27,942 nt of DNA from Chara braunii. Lineage: Eukaryota > Streptophyta > Charophyceae > Charales > Characeae. The notes under the pieces were generated by a model that worked only from the letters and a program-made list of their open reading frames with translations, had not been told where the DNA came from and made no database searches. This document shows positions 17,918-26,872 of this stretch, one piece after another. How positions within the stretch are numbered: position 1 is the first letter of the stretch; every line of letters starts with the position of its first letter. The position numbers were made by a program, and so were the translations under genes. Location: positions 4,135,763 through 4,163,704 of the forward strand of contig BFEA01000030.1 of assembly GCA_003427395.1 (NCBI GenBank). Reading direction: 5' to 3'.

Positions 17918-18330
17918 CAGACTGTGGGGTGTGAAGATCAGTCTTTTCACCCATTGCAAACGCAATGCTTGTGTTTGCATAGCAGGGTCTACGATCCCCA
18001 GGCCTCCCTGAGCTTTGGGTTGGATGATAGAGTCCCACACTACCCTGCATATGACCGTGTTTTTTCGTTGTCCCCCCTCCATAGGTAGGCCGTTGCCTTT
18101 CTCCTGAGCCTTTTCAATGCTCCTTTACTCATAGGCCAGAGCACCGATTTATACCATAAGGCCGCAAACACGACGTTGTTGATGACCAGTGCTCGACCAA
18201 AGAGGGAGGTATGTCTATTGTTCCATGTACCTAGTTTTTGCACGACAAGAGAGCTTATCCAGTCGTCATTGGTTGCAGGGCATCCAACAGCTGTCATGGT
18301 TCTCAATGGGGTATCCAGTGGCTTCCATGA
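17918..18330 (-). pseudogene. LINE ORF2: end of the RT domain, frameshifted
   Basis: From about 18330 to 18065 the frame reads WISSLVVQKLGTWNNRHTSL, FGRALVINNVVFAALWY and YLWRGDNEK. These are the standard LINE motifs just after the RT palm (LxxW..R.LS..GR..VIN.V....WY; FLWRG). At a six-base T run (18060-18065 plus, A run on minus) the reading shifts by one. It then goes on as VVWDSIIQPKAQGGLGIVDP and QALRLQWVKRL, which is the usual W....P...GGLG continuation. It ends at the TGA at 17915-17917, after which 16199-17908 follows in the same frame. One frameshift and one stop thus split an otherwise colinear protein. The palm motif with catalytic Asp residues is not present in the window. Confidence 0.85.
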
Positions 18331-18384
18331 AAATGCACTTCAGGCAAAAGGCCTGAAAACATTGAATGTATACAAGTTAGGTTT

Positions 18385-18765
18385 TCGGTCCGGTCGCTGC
18401 GTTTATGAAATGGAGGAAGTAAGACTGGATGGTCAAATCTTGCAAGAGGAAATCAGGCTGCATGTGCAAGCCGAAATTACTATTCAATGGGAAAAGCGAA
18501 ATAAAAACTAATAACCCTACATATTAAAGCAGAAATCAAGAAATATATTCAACAATTCAGCAAGGATTGGCTGGGGGGGACCCAGGGGAATCCTATTGCA
18601 AATATCCGCTGGGAAGGGGAAAGGGAAAGGGAGGGGGGGGCAGAAATTGTGGGACAAAATGACAGGAACTGCCATCTTCTCTTTCAAGAGTGGACAAGTG
18701 TCCACCCAGACATCCCGTGGCGCCCAGCTTTAGACTTCCCTGACCCTTTCCCACCACCCGCTGTC
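18385..18765 (+). pseudogene. Second LINE ORF2 C-terminal fragment, opposite orientation
   Basis: On the plus strand the frame to 18511 reads GRCVYEMEEVRLDGQILQEE, and 18505-18765 reads LITLHIKAEIKKYIQQFSKD, WLGG, then EWTSVHPDIPWRPALDFPDP FPP. This aligns with the minus-strand ORF2 tail (QRCVLTMEKARVEGEEIIEQ; VRRVITTFCKDWLGG; DWIHMESSFPLRPPTDFPDP), with the same spacing around KDWLGG. A one-base shift in an A run (about 18503-18507) separates the two frames. After the FPP motif, similarity stops and the LINE 3' end is missing. The protein is clearly related but substantially different, so this is a distinct, older LINE lineage. Confidence 0.8.
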
Positions 18766-20164
18766 GAGCGCATCGGTCTAGCACCGCACAAGCGGGGCGG
18801 GACCCTCCCGACCGCGTCACGCAGGAGTTGGTCTGATCCTCGTCGCGAATACACATGGAGCTTCCGCAAGCCGCTCCGGCCGAGTGCGCCAGCCATACCT
18901 CTCGCGAGCCTCTACGAAAGGATAAGGCGTACGCGAGGCACGACTTACCTCCACCTTACGGGAGCTGTCACCTCCCTTCGGTGGGCGTATCCCCGCCGAG
19001 CTACCAGTCAACAGTACGAAAGTTAATCATCTGCAATGGCAGAGGTGGACCAGCCGATGGCGTTTCTCGTATGCTGTAGCATAGGGGGTACGCACGGTTT
19101 TACGCCTCTGTCGGACCCGCACACGAACCGACGCCTTGGGGGGCTGAGGTCCCAAGCGCGACTCGTCGTTGGTCGGCTAGGACGCATCCCACATACCACA
19201 CGTACACCACTCTAAAGAACATAAAAATAAAAACACACACACATATACATACATATACAGAACGACACAGAACAAACAACGTGACAACACTCCTAGTCCC
19301 TTAGTAGTCATCCCATAACTCTCTGATGCGGAGATCGGATAGGCGATGCGCGCAAGACTTATTATAAAACCGCACGGACGCAGGATCTCCCCATATCGAC
19401 TAGCAATGCATGAATACGCAAGCAGTCGCAATGATGGCGTACTATGTAGTATCCATAATTAAGCGGTCCCTCGTGGATCCGAGTACCGCCTATGAGACTC
19501 AAGTGTCAGATTCGAAGTATCGTGAAGGTTTACCCCTTCACGATATTGCACAGCTGAAGGAACAGTCGTGCGGTCTCCGCGGCACCTCCGACCTTTAGGC
19601 TAATGTCCCGGTAGGCAGGGCAAATAGGCTCTGCGCGGGGATGGTCCCTTCCATTCAGAGTCCAGGGCCTGGGGTGTCCTGGACAAGGACCTCGAATCCA
19701 GGCCGAGGGCCAATGTCCGACTAAGAAATTTTTAAGAAACACTGTCGGTGCGAATACCCTTACAAGGGTATCCGCCCTGGTTTTTGCAAGCGACAAAAAT
19801 TAAGTCTGGATTAAAGTTTAAGTATACCGCGCGAGGTGCAGCTGCGTCTGTGGTCAAGGCTGACTGGATGGCTGACTAGGGTAGAGAGTGTGTGGGCGCG
19901 CAGCTTTGAGGCGCGCGTGATCTTTTTATTTTTGATTGATGGCTGTGAAAATCGGCATTGGTTGTCGACCAAATTTTTGCTTCTGATTAAACTAGGATTA
20001 AAAATATTATGTCTCGTTGCTTGATGTACTTGCCTACGACCTATGGATACGCGCGGAGGACGGCATCGACAACAACGTGGAATTTCAAAACGTTTCGGTA
20101 GGTCTGCGTATCGCACAGTATTGGTTTATTTTAGGTGTCCGCTAGAGCTAGACCAAGACTTGGG
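18766..20164. other. Unassigned CpG-rich insert between LINE pieces
   Basis: No protein domain is recognised on either strand. A perfect 10-bp inverted repeat ATCGTGAAGG/CCTTCACGAT (19519-19544) and ATACCCTT/AGGGTAT (about 19754-19773) form hairpins. A CA/TA microsatellite lies at about 19216-19262. The composition is richer in CG dinucleotides than the flanks, which suggests separate origin. It occupies the place where the RT core would lie if the flanking minus-strand LINE pieces were one element. Confidence 0.45.
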
Positions 20165-20302
20165 CCTAGCGCAATTGGTTACGGTGTCGAACTTTCATCC
20201 GGGAGACTCAGGGATTGAGGTCGAGCGACGACGACGCGGGGAGATCAGAGTAGCGCAAAGGAGACCAAAGGGTTGAGGGCCCGGGGGGCTACCCCCTTTG
20301 GT
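20165..20302 (+). mobile_element. tRNA-derived SINE (tRNA-Glu-like head), inserted in the LINE
   Basis: CCTAGCGCAATTGGTTACGG looks like a pol III A box. CTTTCATCCGGGAGACTCAG resembles the anticodon arm and variable region of tRNA-Glu (CTTTCAC.CGGGAGAC). GGGATTGAGGTC is at the B box position but degraded. The body ends in a hairpin, ACCAAAGGG (20264-20272) against CCCTTTGGT (20294-20302), followed directly by TTTT, a pol III terminator. LINE endonuclease sequence begins about 40 bases further on. The tRNA identity is tentative; a SINE-like pol III unit is likely. Confidence 0.5.
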
Positions 20303-20342
20303 TTTGTCATCAGCGGCGTCGAAGCGGTGCTAATGGTTTCTT

Positions 20343-20888
20343 TTCCCAACGCTAAGCTGTTTGGGCCCTGTACTCGAATCGGTTGTTGTTCAGATGGCGA
20401 ATAGGATGCAGATCTCCTGTCCAGATCGGGGTCCAATGTTGTGTTGAAATCCCCCATCATGATGATGGGGATGTCCCTTGGCAGGCAGTTGTGCAAATTT
20501 TCAAAGAAGTTCACTCTCTGCGCTGGTTCATTGGGTGCAAAAACACATACCACACATATTTCGTCTGTACCTAGCGTCGCTTGGAGGCTTACCCACCTGC
20601 CTTCCTCTTGATCCCTTTGTGCATGTACAGGGTGTAGCCTCGAGGATGGGGGGAGCCAAATGACCACCCCCGTGGATGCTGTTGATCTAGCTGGTGCCGC
20701 GAAAGCTAGGTGTGGCCACACTTGGCGTGCCCGGACTTGGTTGTGGTTAGAGTTTGTTAGGTGGGTTTCTTGGACCCTATGGCATCCGACCATTTACGAT
20801 TCATGTCTCTTGTTATGAGGTTCCAAAGGGCAGCCCTTTTTTGCTCGTTCGGTTGCGCCAAACCATTCACGTTTATGGATCTGATGTC
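20343..20888 (-). pseudogene. LINE ORF2 endonuclease (EEP) domain, truncated and frameshifted
   Basis: On the minus strand, from about 20888: DIRSINVNGL (first EEP strand with the conserved Asn), then after a frameshift near 20790 QETHL (metal-binding Glu), GVVIWLP, VCVFAPNEPAQRVNFFENL and MMGDFNTTLD (catalytic Asp/Asn, about 20454). These are the ordered motifs of apurinic-endonuclease-type domains, which nick target DNA to prime reverse transcription. The domain stops short of the C-terminal SDH motif because similarity ends near 20343, where other sequence, including the tRNA-like SINE, begins. ORF1 lies immediately upstream in the same orientation. Frameshift and truncation make it inactive. 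Confidence 0.85.
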
Positions 20889-21129
20889 CAGGTCAGCCTC
20901 CTTCAGTTTTTTTGCCCACGCAGGCTGATGGCGGAGGGGTGGTGAGGGGCGTGGAGGGTTGGGGCGGGCTGGGTGGACCCCCCATTGCGACCACGCTGAG
21001 TGCTGGGTTTCTTCCTGGCCGTCTGCCGTGTGCCCTTGTGCCTGTAGTGCCCAACATTCTTGTGACATTACTGTCAGACTTGCTTATTTGTGCTTGTGCT
21101 TTCGTGTGTACTTTTGTTTGTTTGGAGTT

Positions 21130-22803
21130 TCATTTTGTTGCTGCCGCTCTTGTTACCGGGTCGTCCCACTCCCTGCAGGCTTGCAAGGCCCCTGCCTCCA
21201 GTATGTGTTGCAGGAACATGACCTGATCCTCTGTGGACCATGTATTATTGGTACGCCTCCGTGAGATCGGGGTTTGGAGCAGCTCTCCTTGGGGCAGGGA
21301 TAGCATTTGGTCGTCATTTTGTTGTTGTTGCCGGGCTGTCTCATAGAGCACCAGAATGGGGGTGACCCCCTTGAGGAAGGGGAGATCCTGTGGGAAGATC
21401 GTCCCTGCCACTCCTTGATCCCCCAGTTGGTTAAGGTGGTTTCGTAACATGTGTCGGGTTAATATTTGCGGAGTCGAGTCATTCCACCCATGAACGGTGA
21501 GGCCCAACGGGGTGTCATGAGTTGATTTCAGGAGGCGGGAGGCCAACCTAGGAATCCTGGGAGTCACCTGTCTCAGTCCAATCTGCCATTCTCCCCCTTC
21601 CTGCTTTCTACGGATCGACAATATTGCGACCCCTTCTTTGAGAGTGTCTTCTGATTGTACAGTCGCTGTTGCTGACAGACAATCCCTGAATAGGGTCCGT
21701 TTGGCTAGAGGCCCCGTCTATGAGTCTTCTTTGAGGAGGGGGGTTGCAGATGCTGTTTCAATTGTCCTCCCGTGAGTCAGAGTTTGAGTCTGAGTCGAAG
21801 TCTGAGTCAAAGTCGGAGTCGGACTTAGATGTTGAGGTTGAGCTCAGTCTCAAGGCCGGGTGGACAGTGATTGATTGCTGGTTTACCGATTTTTCCTCTC
21901 CCATTGGGGAGAGGATAGGAGAGATGTGCAACAGAGGACGTAACATATATGTGGGGATGAAGTCCTCTGCTCCCATGGGCACCAAGGCTTTGTCTTCCTC
22001 CCTACCTCCCATAGTGTGCCCCAACTCCTGAACTATGACCTCCGGTCAGTCAATCCCTTCATGGCTCAGTATTCCTCCCTCTTTGATTAGGCATGTAGCC
22101 CCTACCTGCAGTTGTCTATCGCCCAGTGCGGTTTTGTCTGCAATTTTCTGCTGCAAGCCCTTTACCGCAGTCATTACCGCTGTGGCGACAACCTTCCAGT
22201 CAATCTCCCCTGGAGCTGCCTTTGTATCCCATAGTTGTATGACCGATGTTGCATACATAAAGGCTCCTCCGAGTTTTTCCTAGTGGAGCGGCGGAATGAG
22301 CGAGTGGTCGCCTTGGCACGTGGATTTTAGAAAAGCTATCAAGATGGTGTCAGTCAGAGACTTCAGTCTTGCCCCCACTTGCTTATTTATAGACAATTTC
22401 TTGGGCGATTTTTGACTTTGGCGGTCGTCCCCCGTGGTGTCTTCTCGTTCCCTTGATGCAGCAGCTGCTACCATATCGACTTCTATGGCAGGGGGGGGTG
22501 GCGAGGCCTCTGGTGGGGAGGGGGGGAAGGGGGACAACATGGGCTGCCCTTACCTGGTCAGTCACCCGAGTCTGCAAAAGGGCGAAGATCTCTGGTGGGA
22601 GCCAGAGATTGTTGGATGGTCGAACAGAGGTGTTGTATGTCATGTCGTTGGATTTTGCACAGGTCCAATGTACCTACATGGTCCGGGGGTGGGGGTCCCG
22701 CTTGATCCATTGGCAGTCGTCCCATCGGGTCTTCTGTGGCATTTTCGACCCCTTCCATGTTATCCTGGGGCCCGTGGTTCACACTCTGGAAGGGGCTTAA
22801 CAT
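21130..22803 (-). pseudogene. LINE ORF1 C-terminal portion, with stops and frameshifts
   Basis: Minus-strand frames 22803-22558, 22540-22280, 22258-22046, 22024-21758 and 21621-21130 follow one another. The middle three are one frame split only by a TAG (after SLIPPLH) and a TGA (after SHEGID), so they were one protein. An Asp/Ser run (SDSDFDSDFDSDSNSDS) comes from a GAGTCT-type microsatellite at 21774-21826. The last piece has RLLKSTHDTPLGLTVHGWND and a helical Gln-rich end. I know no family for these segments. Their place between the zinc-knuckle region and the endonuclease makes ORF1 C-terminus the natural reading. Confidence 0.6.
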
Positions 22804-23570
22804 GGTCGAAGTTTTGTCTTTCCAGTACTCCAGAGTTTGGTATTTGTTTGCACAATTGTCCCTTCCCTTGGCCGCCTTTTTCCTATCGTGACTTTTAATC
22901 TGAGATAGGAACCAGTGCCTGTGGATGTTTGGAGGGGGGGGCGGGGTCTCCTTTCCTTGCCCCCTTGTAGAAGGTGTTCAGTTCTGTTATCCACATGATT
23001 ATGTCCGTCCTTCTCCTTCTCCATTTCTTTGTCACTCTCGTCACTCTTCTCTTGTGTCTTTTCCCTCTGCTTACCTTTCTGACTATTGTCCTCCCTCTGC
23101 CCTGCCTCTCTCTCCTTCTCCCTCTCTTGGACTGTCGAACCATCATTCCCTTGCCGTTCTCCATTCCTTCTGGCCTCGTTCCTTTTCACCGCTTCTCTCT
23201 CCTTTTCTGTCTCCCTTGTCCTCCTCTTGTCGTTGTCTCTTTGCTTTTGTTCTCCTGACTGTCTATCACGTTCTCTTCTTTCCACATCCTCCTTCTGTTT
23301 TTCGTTTACGCCCGTTGTCAATTTCACTGTCCATTCTTTCCCTGCCTTTCCCCCCCCATCCCCCTCCCCCTCTCCCCCTCGTACTTTCGTCTCTTTTCCT
23401 TCCTCCAGTTGGGTCGTTTCGCCGGCCTGCATCTGTCGGAGGTGGGTCGGTCTGTCTTCCGGATGGATAAACTGTGTTGTTTGCCGGGGATTTTCCCGGT
23501 TGTCCCTTCCCTTCCCATGCTCAAATTCCCCGTTTGTTGATGACTTGTCGGCGGAACACCCACCCCTCAT
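22797..23570 (-). pseudogene. LINE ORF1 charged Lys/Glu/Arg-rich region
   Basis: A 257-residue open frame on the minus strand is dominated by ERERDRQSGEQKQRDNDKRR-type sequence, predicted to be a long charged helix or disordered. It lies just downstream of the zinc-knuckle-like segment but in a different frame, so a frameshift separates them near 23600. Such basic/acidic tails are common after zinc knuckles in plant LINE ORF1 and could bind nucleic acid. The bias is strong enough that the opposite strand gives long Ser/Leu/Pro frames, which are shadows. Confidence 0.6.
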
Positions 23571-23634
23571 ACGAGGGATCCCCTGAGACCCATCTGCCTG
23601 GGCCTTGAGGGTGAGGTTTCACCAGTCCCTTTAT

Positions 23635-24010
23635 CTAACAGCCTCTCGTGTTGAGGCAGTGGAGGTCAGTGCACAGATGGCCCCTGAGGTTGCGGGCATA
23701 GCACCAGGGGTCCTGCAGGTGGTTGACTTGTACTGCATGAGTTTTTCCATCGTGATGAAAATACCATTGTCCACGAACTGGGAACCCCTGTGACGGCTCC
23801 CAATCAACTGCGACCAGTAGTGTATCGTCCCGTTTCGGCAGGAACTGTGGTTGGTCTGTAATGTATCCCAGCACCGGAGCTATCTGATGCTGATCTGCCA
23901 GTATTGCCACAAGCGGTTAACGGGTAGCTGAAAATTCAGGAATGAAAATTCTGAAGTGAGAGATTTGGACAGTCTGAAAATCCCACATGGTCCAAAACTC
24001 TCACTTATGA
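23635..24010 (-). pseudogene. LINE ORF1 core: DUF4283-like end and degenerate zinc knuckle
   Basis: On the minus strand the frame reads HFRIFIPEFSATR, a stop, PLVAILADQHQIAPVLGYIT, then LLVAVDWEPSQGFP, and closes with QDPWCYARNLRGHLCTDLHC. The order (hydrophobic strand, LG.., LVxVD, then a short Cys/His cluster with GH) is that of the gag-like DUF4283 region plus CCHC knuckle in plant LINEs, which bind the element RNA. The knuckle is imperfect: the second Cys position is Arg and the spacing to the last Cys is stretched. The in-frame stop lies at about 23920. Confidence 0.65.
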
Positions 24011-24044
24011 AGTGTGCTTTCATCAGTCCTATTGCTGCCAGGGC

Positions 24045-24567
24045 TTACATGAGTGCTTGGGAGTCTGACGATCTCCTTGCAGTCGATCCCGCTGTGCTCT
24101 CCGTTCCAGGGGAAGGTGGTTCAAGGGGGGAGAGTTGTGGTCCTTGCTGGAGGGCCTCCCAGTATGAAAGTTGTTGTGCTCCATCCTGTTTTGTCAGACT
24201 CAGCACCCCCCCTGGCTGTTGCCGCATAGAATGTGATGGACCAGGTTCTGTGGGACGGTTGTCGCTGTTGTCGTTCCTCCAGTTTGTGTCATGTTCCGGA
24301 TGTCGTCCCTGATTCCCTGAAGGGAGGGGGTGTCCCGATTCCGACTTGGGGACGCCGGGGTTCCCGGGTGGATTTCCTCCATCCCTGGGGGGGGGGGAGC
24401 TCTGGGGGAAAAGGGGGGGGTCTGGGGTCCCGATCCCGATCCTCACCCACGGGGGGTTGCTGTTTTGGTGCGTGATCGCCCTCCCTGTTTCCACCCTCTT
24501 TGTAATCGGCGGGCGGGTGCATCCCTCCAGCTCTTCCCCCTCCCGTTTTTCTTATTTTTATTTTCAT
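24045..24567 (-). pseudogene. LINE ORF1 N-terminal Pro/Gly-rich segment
   Basis: Two minus-strand frames overlap here (24567-24289 and 24494-24045). The second ends in SYWEALQQGPQLSPLEPPSP, a plausible N-terminal ORF1 sequence ahead of the DUF4283-like core, while the first begins with a basic MKIKIRKTGG. I cannot decide which start is right. Composition is biased by G/C runs near 24390-24420, where assembly indels are likely. Confidence 0.4.
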
Positions 24568-25499
24568 TTTGTACAGCAGATCGTCCGAGCTGTCGTTGTA
24601 ATCGTGTATTTTTTTTACTTTTGTGTGTTCGTGTGTCTCTGCACTCGTTTGGACCAGGTGCGTGCCGCTGCTTGGTCTATTCTTAGGTCAGGGTTGAGTA
24701 CGATTTCGTTGATTTGTAATTCCTTAGTTAGAGGAAGGTCACAGTGGCATGAGTGGCAAGAGTGGCAATCAGAGTAGGGGGTTGGGGATGTGTACGAGAT
24801 CGAGTCACTCAGTTAGAGGGGAGTCAGGGTGGCAATCCGAGAGGAGGGTTGATTGAATGGACAGGGCAACTGTTTGGAGGGAGGAGGGTGAGGCAGGGAA
24901 GTTTTCACCGTCCACCCGCTTCGGGTCGATGTTGCCACCGACTCGGGTGTTTCCCTCCCTCGCTGTGTGAGCCTCCTTCGCTCACCGTACGCTCGAGCAG
25001 TCGTCGTTTTCCGTCTGCTGCTTTTGTTGCCTCGCTTCTGTTCTCCTTTTTCTGGTACCTTCCCTTTTCCTTTCGCAGTCAGTTTCCTCGCCTGTGTCCC
25101 TCTCCCACAATCACGGTTGCCGCTGCCCGAACTGTCCTGTCCCCCCCATGTGCCGCTCTCGCTTTCTCCCACTCCTTGACTCAGTTATGCCTGCCGCTGG
25201 TTCTCCTTCCTTGCCTTCGTAGATGCATCCAAGGGCTTACTATGCCGCTCTGCCATTTGGCGATGGCGGCCCAGCTCCCTCGCCCACCTCGTCGTTTTCA
25301 AGATAGTCAGCGGACGGGCCTTGCCGTTTCGGTTCTGCTAGTGTCCCTCCTGGCAGGAATGTCTTCTAATTCGTTTCCGGTATCTGACGGGCCTGTTTAG
25401 CCTTATCATCAGTAGATCTACAGCCGCCAGCTGTCCCTGTACCTTAGTCGGTCACTAGACCTCTCTTTGGTTGTGCTGATCATTTTTTTTAATTTTTTT
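24568..25499. other. Probable LINE 5' region, no gene assigned
   Basis: Short GAGTGGCAAGAGTGGCAATC-type repeats occur at 24750-24850. Long frames on both strands are low-complexity. If the LINE is one element, its 5' UTR should lie here. ATAGTCAG at 25313-25320 also occurs at 15785-15792, beside the poly-A, and could be a target duplication, but eight bases can match by chance. Confidence 0.35.
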
Positions 25500-25590
25500 T
25501 TAAACCACCAGTACTTCCTAAAGTTGTGGCCGTTAACAAGCCACAAGTTTAGGAAATGTACAGGCCACTACAGGGAGGCCAAGGAGTTTG
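25500..25590 (+). mobile_element. Partial TTAA/TIR element (related to 4320-4477)
   Basis: TTAAACCACCAGTACTTCCT opens the element. A hairpin of TACTTCCTAAAGTTGTGG against CCACAAGTTTAGGAAATGTA around CCGTTAACAAG follows, then CAGGCCACTACAGG. This matches the reverse complement of 4391-4477 closely, including GTTAACAAGCCA and GGGCCACTACAGG. I find no matching right TIR downstream, so this copy is single-ended. Confidence 0.75.
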
Positions 25591-25927
25591 AACATTATTG
25601 GTTGTTTTCATCTGGAGGTATTCTCGCCTTAAGATTGGAATGCCCCTTAGTGCCTTGTAGAGGGTGTATACATGGGTTTTAAAGGCGGTGAAGGGGGGTA
25701 TAAATGGGTTTTAAAGGGGGTTGAAAGGGGTTTGGACTTCCTAGATCTAATTTTTTGTTTTCTTTTTTTTTTTCCAAATTTTTATAAGGAATTCTGCAGT
25801 AACCCTGAGCCAAAACTTGGTTGCGTTGCAATTCCGAACAACATATTTTTTTTACAGAAGTTTTCAATTTTTTGAATTTTTTTTTGAATTTTCGGCCCAC
25901 ACCGAAGTTGCCACCAATTTAGTGAAT
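25591..25927. other. No gene; small 32-bp duplication
   Basis: ATGGGTTTTAAAGG recurs at 25672 and 25704. The rest is T-rich with no recognised gene. Confidence 0.5.
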
Positions 25928-25981
25928 ATAACGCCTGGGCGTTATACGACACCCGGGCGATATACAACGCCCGGGCATCAT
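25928..25981 (+). repeat. Three 18-bp units, each centred on a C(C/T)(C/G)GGC palindrome
   Basis: Units are ATAACGCCTGGGCGTTAT, ACGACACCCGGGCGATAT and ACAACGCCCGGGCATCAT. The first is a near-perfect palindrome (8-bp arms, 2-base centre), and the other two keep the CCCGGG core with decayed arms. In one frame they read (T)TPGRYT three times. Confidence 0.85.
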
Positions 25982-26062
25982 TTTCGGGGTAAGAAGGTTG
26001 GCCTACGAGGCCCGTCCCTGCATGCACCCCAGCTATATCCGTACTGTGTGATGCAAAGGGCC

Positions 26063-26121
26063 GGATGAGAAGCGAACCCTGGACCTCTCCCTTGCAGCAC
26101 CCTAGCTCAACCCACTCAGCC
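26063..26121 (-). mobile_element. tRNA-Ala-like SINE head
   Basis: The minus strand reads GGCTGAGTGGGTTGAGC (A box region), GGGTGCTGCAAGGGAGAGG (anticodon arm) and CCAGGGTTCGCTTCTCATCC (B box and 3' arm). The layout and the TGCA(A) anticodon loop match tRNA-Ala(TGC), but the stems are too poor for a working tRNA. A related head occurs twice at 27.6-27.9 kb. Confidence 0.65.
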
Positions 26122-26599
26122 CCACTGAGCTTCTACATCAGCTGATCTGTCTATGCTCTGTACCAGGCCTTTTTTTTTGTTGTTTTTTGTGGTTGATGAG
26201 ACTGTCTCGAAGGGGTCCTTCCCAGGAGAGGCGGATCCTGAGGCAGCTCATGGGGGGGTCTGGGTACTGTTTGGAATTTTCCCGCTCACCATTATCTGCC
26301 CCCGCCCCCCTCTCATTTCTGGGCGAGATCACTCGACCTCAGTCCCCTGCTGATTGGTGACTCGGGCCAGGCAGGTTAAGCCCCTTCTCCTCTGCTTGTC
26401 TTGTCTTTTCGTTGCCTCTTGCTTGCCGGTGATAAGCAACCGGACTGCNGCCCCCCAGAATAGATGGGGCACGTGTGTGTGTGTGTGTTAAAAAAAAAAA
26501 AGAGAGAATGCTTTTCGCTAGGGTTAGGCTTAGTTGGCAGGAGGTCAATCCTTCCCTGTCGCTGGGAAGTAATCAATGCCTCTGCTACTTAGAGTAATA
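26122..26599. other. Spacer with a possible seventh retroposon copy (26440-26502)
   Basis: GCCCCCCAGAATAGATGGGG at about 26451-26470 resembles the family word GCTCCCCACCAATAGATGGA. It is followed by (GT)n and a poly-A, with an N at 26449. Similarity is short, so I call it only possible. No gene is seen elsewhere in the stretch. Confidence 0.35.
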
Positions 26600-26872
26600 T
26601 GGCTAACAAAAGGGTTTTTCTTTATAAATAACCCTAGATTCTGGTGGTTCTCTCACCACCGCCTGGATAGAGGGCTTACAAAAGGGCTTTTCTTTATAAG
26701 AAAAAACAAAGAAAAAGGGGACCTGTTGTTGAATTTTTTAGGAAAAGCACAAAACGGGCCGCTGTCACAACGCCCCCATCCCGTGACCCCTCGACCTAAG
26801 CTGAGGAAAAAGCTCAAAACAGGACCCCGTCAGAACGCCCCCATCCCCTGACCACTCGACCGAAGTTGAAAA
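26600..26872 (+). repeat. Two nested tandem duplications (74 bp and 64 bp)
   Basis: ACAAAAGGGTTTTTCTTTAT (about 26602) recurs at about 26676 as ACAAAAGGGCTTTTCTTTAT. AGGAAAAGCACAAAACGGGC with ACAACGCCCCCATCCCGTGA (from 26740) recurs from 26804 with AGAACGCCCCCATCCCCTGA. An open plus frame (26576-26851) reads through both as LTKGFFFI/LTKGLFFI and LGKAQNGP/KLKTGPRQNAPIP, but it has no known domain. Confidence 0.8.

Larger units (their letters stand above)
15791..18330 (-). mobile_element. LINE (non-LTR retrotransposon) 3' fragment with poly-A
   Basis: On the minus strand this runs from the end of a reverse transcriptase region, through the ORF2 C-terminus, a roughly 380-base 3' region and an A tail (T run at about 15793-15820 on plus). 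The 3' region has a hairpin at 16130-16172 (ACGGAAGGAG against CTCCTTCCGT). It ends with retroposon family copy 6. The fragment lacks the RT fingers and palm. The 5' endonuclease and ORF1 pieces in the same orientation at 20343-24567 may be the rest of the same element. Confidence 0.85.

Noticed and set aside
18330-18385. Twin-priming (5' inversion) as the source of the inverted LINE fragment
   Set aside because: Twin priming would invert an upstream part of the same RNA. Here the inverted piece is a diverged copy of the same C-terminal region already present, so it is a separate insertion.
18778-20332. CTAGCACCGC/GCGGTGCTA as terminal inverted repeats of the 1.5-kb insert
   Set aside because: Only nine bases match, they do not extend, and no target duplication flanks them.
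22925-23586. Plus-strand Ser/Leu/Pro-rich frames of up to 181 residues
   Set aside because: They are shadows of the charged ORF1 region on the minus strand; the minus frame fits the surrounding LINE.
24753-25400. Plus-strand 215-residue frame
   Set aside because: It has no domain, lies where the minus-strand LINE 5' region is expected, and is of biased composition.
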